From Holophagaceae bacterium (GTDB lineage Bacteria; Acidobacteriota; Holophagae; Holophagales; Holophagaceae), in the NCBI GenBank assembly GCA_003158505.1, contig PMJK01000118.1, positions 9,802-19,901 on the forward strand: a stretch of 10,100 bases of DNA. The letters run 5' to 3'. Both the position numbers and the translations under genes were made by a program. Under the pieces are notes generated by a model, which did no database searches, had not been told where the DNA came from, and worked only from the letters and a program-made list of their open reading frames with translations. Of the stretch, positions 7,140-10,100 are shown in pieces; the stretch's first letter is position 1; every line of letters begins with the position of its first letter.

Positions 7140-8393
7140 TCAGTTCAGCTTGGCCTGCATGATGTCGAGGATCTCCGCGTCGGCGCCGGCCATGCCGACT
7201 TGGGCCAGGCGGCCCAGGTTGACGAGGGAGGCGAGGCCATCCACGCCCACGATGCCATCGGTCGACGGAATGCCGAAGCCCGCCAGGGCCAGGGTGGCGG
7301 CCCGAAAGGCGGCCTCCACGCCGGTCATGGCCTTCATGGCACAGCCAATCTTGGCGCCGTCGCAGATGAGTCCCGCCAGGTTGCCCACCATGTTGTGGAT
7401 AGCGAGATCCATCTGGGCCGGGCCCCCGCCGCCGAGGTGGACCAGGCCCACCGCGATCCCGATGCCCGCGGCGTTCGAGGCCCCGCAGACGGCGGAGAGC
7501 GTGCCCAGCTTCTGGGTGGTGGCCGTGGTCAACAGGCAGGCCAGCGCCAGGGCCTCCTCGATGCGGGCATCGGAATGGCCCGCCTGGCGGCCCCAGAGAC
7601 CCATGGCCACGGACACGGTAATGCCCTTGTTGCCCGAACCCGCCAGGGACATCACGGTGAGCGGCTCCCCCGACATCCGCCCCAGCACCCCCGCGCTCAC
7701 CAGCCGGGGAATGCGCAGCCAGGGATCCGCTCCCACCCCGGGGACGAACCCGCTGGGCAGGTGATCCACGCAGCGCTCGGCCATGGCCAGGTTCAGGGCC
7801 ATCCCTTCCCGGAGGCGGGCGCGATCCTGCTCGCTGAGGGTGCCCGCCAGGGCAACCAGCTCGGCCAGGGACAGGTTCCCCACCTGCTCACGGACTCGCC
7901 CCGCCTCCCGGGAATCAGCCTCCCCGCCAGGCACGGCCACGGGAATCCCGTCCGCCTCCAACCGGACCAGCCGCGTATGTTCCTGTTCCAGCACCGCCCG
8001 GCCCACCCCGCCTTCGCAGGCCACGATGCAGTCGATGAAGAGGTCCGTCCGGGTCGAATCCACGTCCAGATGCACGGCGCCCCGCTCCAGCAGCCGGTTG
8101 GCCCGCGCCAGGGCCTCGGGCGTGATGGATTCGAAGATCTGCAGACCCAGGGCCGGGTCCGGCAGGACGGCCCCCAGCGCCAGGGCCCAGAGGACGCCGG
8201 TCTTGTGCTCGCTGTTGGGGATGCCCACGGCATGGCAATTCTTGTAGGTGCGGGCATCGAGAACCACCCGCACCAGGCGGGGCTCGCCCCCGCCCTGCCC
8301 AGCGGCCAGACAGGCGGCATAGGCCACGGCCGCCGGTTCCGTGCAACCCAAGGCGGGTCTCCATTCGGCGGCTAGATACTCGGTCAGGTTCAT
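7140..8393 (-). CDS. UPF0597/CyuA-type L-cysteine desulfidase (L-serine dehydratase-alpha-like, iron-sulfur)
   Basis: A 417-residue cytoplasmic enzyme resembling E. coli CyuA (YhaM) and archaeal L-cysteine desulfidase, which split L-cysteine into pyruvate, ammonia and sulfide using a 4Fe-4S cluster. The same family is often annotated as iron-sulfur L-serine ammonia-lyase alpha subunit. Conserved marks are PALGCTEP (13-20, Cys17), KN..AVGIPN (51-60), AGSGNKGI (251-258), LSAVCGA (299-305, Cys303), ICDGAKIGCAMK (343-354, Cys344 and Cys351) and DGIVG (379-383) near the end. The four cysteines are the probable cluster ligands. The start at 8393 is supported by GAGG six bases upstream; the open frame continues much further upstream, but only as the antisense of the peroxiredoxin gene. 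Divergent from bcp. The stop TGA is the complement half of a TGATCA shared with the convergent permease. Confidence 0.9.
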   Translation of the reverse strand: MNLTEYLAAEWRPALGCTEPAAVAYAACLAAGQGGGEPRLVRVVLDARTYKNCHAVGIPNSEHKTGVLWALALGAVLPDPALGLQIFESITPEALARANRLLERGAVHLDVDSTRTDLFIDCIVACEGGVGRAVLEQEHTRLVRLEADGIPVAVPGGEADSREAGRVREQVGNLSLAELVALAGTLSEQDRARLREGMALNLAMAERCVDHLPSGFVPGVGADPWLRIPRLVSAGVLGRMSGEPLTVMSLAGSGNKGITVSVAMGLWGRQAGHSDARIEEALALACLLTTATTQKLGTLSAVCGASNAAGIGIAVGLVHLGGGGPAQMDLAIHNMVGNLAGLICDGAKIGCAMKAMTGVEAAFRAATLALAGFGIPSTDGIVGVDGLASLVNLGRLAQVGMAGADAEILDIMQAKLN

Positions 8394-8468
8394 GGGGGAC
8401 CTCGTCGCTCCATTCTGGCTCCATCTGGCCATGTCCCTGGTCACAGGCTCTGCGCTACCCTTGCCGCC
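8394..8468. promoter_or_regulatory. Divergent intergenic region between desulfidase and peroxiredoxin genes
   Basis: A 75-bp spacer holding the ribosome binding site of the desulfidase (GAGG on the minus strand, 8403-8400) and presumably two divergent promoters. An imperfect tandem repeat, CCATTCTGGCT (8410-8420) and CCATCTGGCC (8421-8430), and a small inverted repeat, CCTG-GTCA-CAGG (8436-8447), are visible. No convincing -35/-10 pair could be assigned on either strand. Confidence 0.35.
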
Positions 8469-8939
8469 ATGAGCCCACTCATCGGAACCCCCCTCCCCGC
8501 CTTCGCCCTTCAGGACGACCAGGGCACCACGGTCACGGCCAAGGACTTCAAAGGCCATTGGACCGTGCTCTACGCCTATCCCAAGGACAGCACCCCAGGC
8601 TGCACCACGGAGGCATGCGACTTCCGGGACAACCTGGCCCGGGTGCAGTCCGCCGGGGCCCAGGTCTATGGCATCAGCCGCGACAATCTGAAGAGCCACC
8701 AGAATTTCATCGCCAAGCAGAACCTCCCCTTCCGCCTGCTTTCGGATCCCGAATGCGCCCTGCTCAAGCCCCTGGGCGCCTTCGGCAAGAAGGTCATGTA
8801 CGGCAAGGAAGTGGAGGGCATCCTCCGCAGCACCTTCCTGGTGGATCCCAAAGGCGTCATCCGCCACGTCTGGCCCAAGGTCAGCGTGAAGGGACATGTC
8901 CAGGACGTGCTGGACACGCTTTCCATACTAAAGGGCTGA
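8469..8939 (+). CDS. bcp: Thioredoxin-dependent thiol peroxidase, Bcp/PrxQ peroxiredoxin
   Basis: A 156-residue cytoplasmic peroxiredoxin, the usual full length for Bcp. It reduces hydrogen peroxide and organic hydroperoxides, with electrons from thioredoxin. The active site is YPKDSTPGCTTEAC (37-50): Cys45 is the peroxidatic cysteine in the P-x3-T-x2-C motif and Cys50, five residues on, is the resolving cysteine typical of the PrxQ type. Arg120 in the RSTFLVD strand (120-126) is the conserved active-site arginine. A third cysteine, Cys96, is present. No purine-rich binding site is seen in the 20 bases before the ATG, so initiation may be weak or leaderless. One base separates its stop from the downstream Sel1-repeat gene. 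Confidence 0.95.
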   Translation: MSPLIGTPLPAFALQDDQGTTVTAKDFKGHWTVLYAYPKDSTPGCTTEACDFRDNLARVQSAGAQVYGISRDNLKSHQNFIAKQNLPFRLLSDPECALLKPLGAFGKKVMYGKEVEGILRSTFLVDPKGVIRHVWPKVSVKGHVQDVLDTLSILKG

Positions 8940-8940
8940 C

Positions 8941-9753
8941 ATGAACTGGACTTACATCGGCACCGCAGCCATCCTACCCCTGATGGTCGCTCTGGGATTG
9001 ACGATGGCGATCGGCGTCATCCAGGCCCTGCGCCTCACTGGCCTGGGCGAAGCCAGCCGCCCCGCCTTCATCCGCATGCTTAAGACCATGGCGCTGACTT
9101 TTCCGCTCACGTTCTTTGCACTGACCCTGTGGGATGGCCGACACACATGGCGGGGGCTCCTTGGCGTGGCCCTTGGTCAACCGACCGATCAGCGGATTAT
9201 GGGCCAGCTTCGCACAGGGGGGACATTCTTCCTCAAGCTGGACCCGGCCAAGGCCGCGGACTGGTACATGAGGGCCGCCCAGGGCGGCGATGCTGAGGCC
9301 CAGCTACTCCTGGCCCAGGCCTTGCGCAACGGACAGGGTCTGCCCCGGGATCCCGAAGGAGCCCTCCGCTGGGCCCGGGCGGCGGCGAACCAGGGCCACC
9401 CGGACGCCATGGTCCTCTGCGGGGACCTGCTCAGCCCATCGGATCCCGAGGCTGCCAATAACATGTATCACCAGGCCCTTGCCATCTACCTGGAGCGGGC
9501 CCGGAAGGGAGACCCCCAGGCTTGCCTGTCCCGTGGCCTGATGTGCCGGACCGGGAAGGGGATCGCCCCGGATCCCGTCGAGGCATTGGCCTGGATGCTG
9601 CTGGCCCGCCACTTCGGACTCGGATCCGTGCAGGATCTCCTCATCCAGCTGACCGAGCGCAGGCTCACCCAGCCCCAGCGCGCCGAAGCCCTGCAGAGGG
9701 CCTTGGCCATCCGCAAGGAACTCTCTCAGCCTGCCCAGACCCTCCCGGCCTGA
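8941..9753 (+). CDS. Membrane-anchored Sel1-like repeat protein
   Basis: A 270-residue protein of unknown role. The N-terminus carries two predicted membrane helices (about 6-29 and 48-64). From about 103 on there are Sel1-like (TPR-related, about 36-residue) helical repeats: the end of one at DPAKAADWYMRAAQGGD (101-117), a clear one with GQGLPRDPEGALRWARAAANQG (131-152), a degenerate one (153-190) and another with GKGIAPDPVEALAWMLLA (205-222). Such repeats mediate protein-protein contacts, so it is probably a scaffold or adaptor at the inner membrane. The start follows the bcp stop by one base, with AAGGG about five bases upstream inside bcp, so the two genes are likely co-transcribed. Convergent with fabI across 35 bp. 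Confidence 0.82.
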   Translation: MNWTYIGTAAILPLMVALGLTMAIGVIQALRLTGLGEASRPAFIRMLKTMALTFPLTFFALTLWDGRHTWRGLLGVALGQPTDQRIMGQLRTGGTFFLKLDPAKAADWYMRAAQGGDAEAQLLLAQALRNGQGLPRDPEGALRWARAAANQGHPDAMVLCGDLLSPSDPEAANNMYHQALAIYLERARKGDPQACLSRGLMCRTGKGIAPDPVEALAWMLLARHFGLGSVQDLLIQLTERRLTQPQRAEALQRALAIRKELSQPAQTLPA

Positions 9754-9788
9754 GCCAGGCGGAATTGCCGCGTGCCCCTGGTCCCTGC

Positions 9789-10100
9789 TCAGCCAGCCAT
9801 GATGCTGAAGCCGCCGTCGACATACAGCACCTGGCCAGTGACCCCGCGACCCATGTCACTGAGCAGGAAGACGCCGGCGTCCCCCACTTCCAGCTGATCG
9901 GTGTCCTTCTGCAGGGGCGTATGCGCACGGTGGTGCTTGAGCTTGGAGCCGATGCCCGGAATGGCTGACGCGGCCAGGGTCTTGATGGGCCCGGCGGAGA
10001 TAGCGTTCACCCGGATGCCCTGGGGGCCCAGATCCGCGGCCAGGTAGCGGACGCTGGCTTCCAGGGCGGCCTTGGCCACGCCCATCACGTTGTAGCCGGG
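9789..10100 (-). CDS. fabI: Enoyl-[acyl-carrier-protein] reductase FabI, C-terminal part (5' end outside window)
   Basis: NADH-dependent reductase for the last step of each fatty-acid elongation cycle, cytoplasmic, a short-chain dehydrogenase/reductase fold. The last 103 residues are visible. The fragment begins at P-G-Y-N-V-M-G-V-A-K, in which Tyr and Lys in Y-x6-K are the FabI catalytic pair. It continues with GIRVNAISAGPIKTLAASAI, the substrate-loop region characteristic of FabI, and ends in VLYVDGGFSIMAG. The Y-x6-K spacing and the GPIKTLAAS segment separate it from ordinary FabG-type reductases, which have Y-x3-K. The N-terminal NAD-binding part lies beyond the right edge. Confidence 0.94.
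   Translation of the reverse strand, partial: PGYNVMGVAKAALEASVRYLAADLGPQGIRVNAISAGPIKTLAASAIPGIGSKLKHHRAHTPLQKDTDQLEVGDAGVFLLSDMGRGVTGQVLYVDGGFSIMAG

Noticed and set aside
7200..8375. A 391-codon plus-strand open frame inside the desulfidase gene.
   Set aside because: It is antisense to a well-recognised enzyme, has low-complexity G/A/H/Q-rich composition and no family features; long antisense frames are expected at this GC level.
8394..8897. A 168-codon upstream extension of the desulfidase reading frame on the minus strand.
   Set aside because: It crosses the divergent spacer and is antisense to bcp, a clear peroxiredoxin. The homologous part starts at the ATG at 8393, which has a good ribosome site.
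4522..9627. Frequent GGATCC hexamers (about 15 by eye, nearly all between 4.5 and 9.7 kb).
   Set aside because: More than I would expect by composition, but most fall in favoured codon pairs such as Asp-Pro (GAT-CCC) or at Gly/Arg/Leu-Ile-type junctions. There is no regular spacing or conserved flanking sequence to suggest a functional site.
9755..9781. Possible terminator hairpin between the Sel1-repeat gene and fabI: CCAGG with CCTGG outside, CGG with CCG inside.
   Set aside because: The 3' arm carries a bulge of several bases, the stem is short and there is no T-tract on either strand, so it is not convincing as an intrinsic terminator.

Overview
The window is about 70% GC and densely packed with protein-coding genes. 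It comes from a diderm (Gram-negative) bacterium chromosome. Supporting this are a type IV pilus / type II secretion ATPase, a FUSC-type exporter, FabI, and a periplasmic solute-binding protein with a Sec signal. A Holophagae-like acidobacterium (Geothrix/Holophaga group) would fit, but that is an impression rather than something the sequence proves. I saw no tRNA, rRNA, CRISPR, insertion sequence or phage gene, and no sign of recent transfer.

Layout, left to right. (1) 1-659, plus: the C-terminal half of a GspE/PilB assembly ATPase, cut by the window edge. (2) 4315-660, minus: a two-gene export operon, a MdlA/BmrC-like ABC half-transporter followed, with an ATGA overlap, by a FUSC-family inner-membrane exporter. 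(3) 4316-4426: a 111-bp divergent intergenic region with an inverted repeat. (4) 4427-7139, plus: a family-5 (peptide/nickel class) solute-binding protein and two strikingly short DppB-like and DppC-like permeases, overlapping end to end and with no ATPase gene. (5) 8393-7140, minus: a UPF0597/CyuA-type iron-sulfur L-cysteine desulfidase (L-serine dehydratase-alpha-like). (6) 8469-9753, plus: a Bcp/PrxQ peroxiredoxin followed after 1 bp by a membrane-anchored Sel1-repeat protein. (7) 10100-9789, minus: the C-terminal part of FabI, cut by the right edge.

Genes are packed to the limit. Two convergent pairs (659/660 and 7139/7140) abut stop codon to stop codon with no base between them. Three of the four same-strand junctions overlap or nearly so (ATGA, 13-bp or GTGA, ATGA), and the fourth has a 1-bp gap. 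The only stretches outside genes are the 111-bp and 75-bp divergent regions and the 35-bp gap before fabI.

The most unusual element is the binding-protein/permease trio. The solute-binding protein is recognisable. The two permeases keep the most diagnostic family signatures (the E-x-GMPGLG-type element and the HPFGTDDLGRD element) but are 20-35% shorter than typical family members and have weak EAA loops. No OppD/OppF-type ATPase is encoded beside them. The second oddity is an exporter half of the kind that normally works as one side of a heterodimer (Asp in place of the catalytic Glu) without its partner next to it. Everything else is ordinary housekeeping or envelope function.
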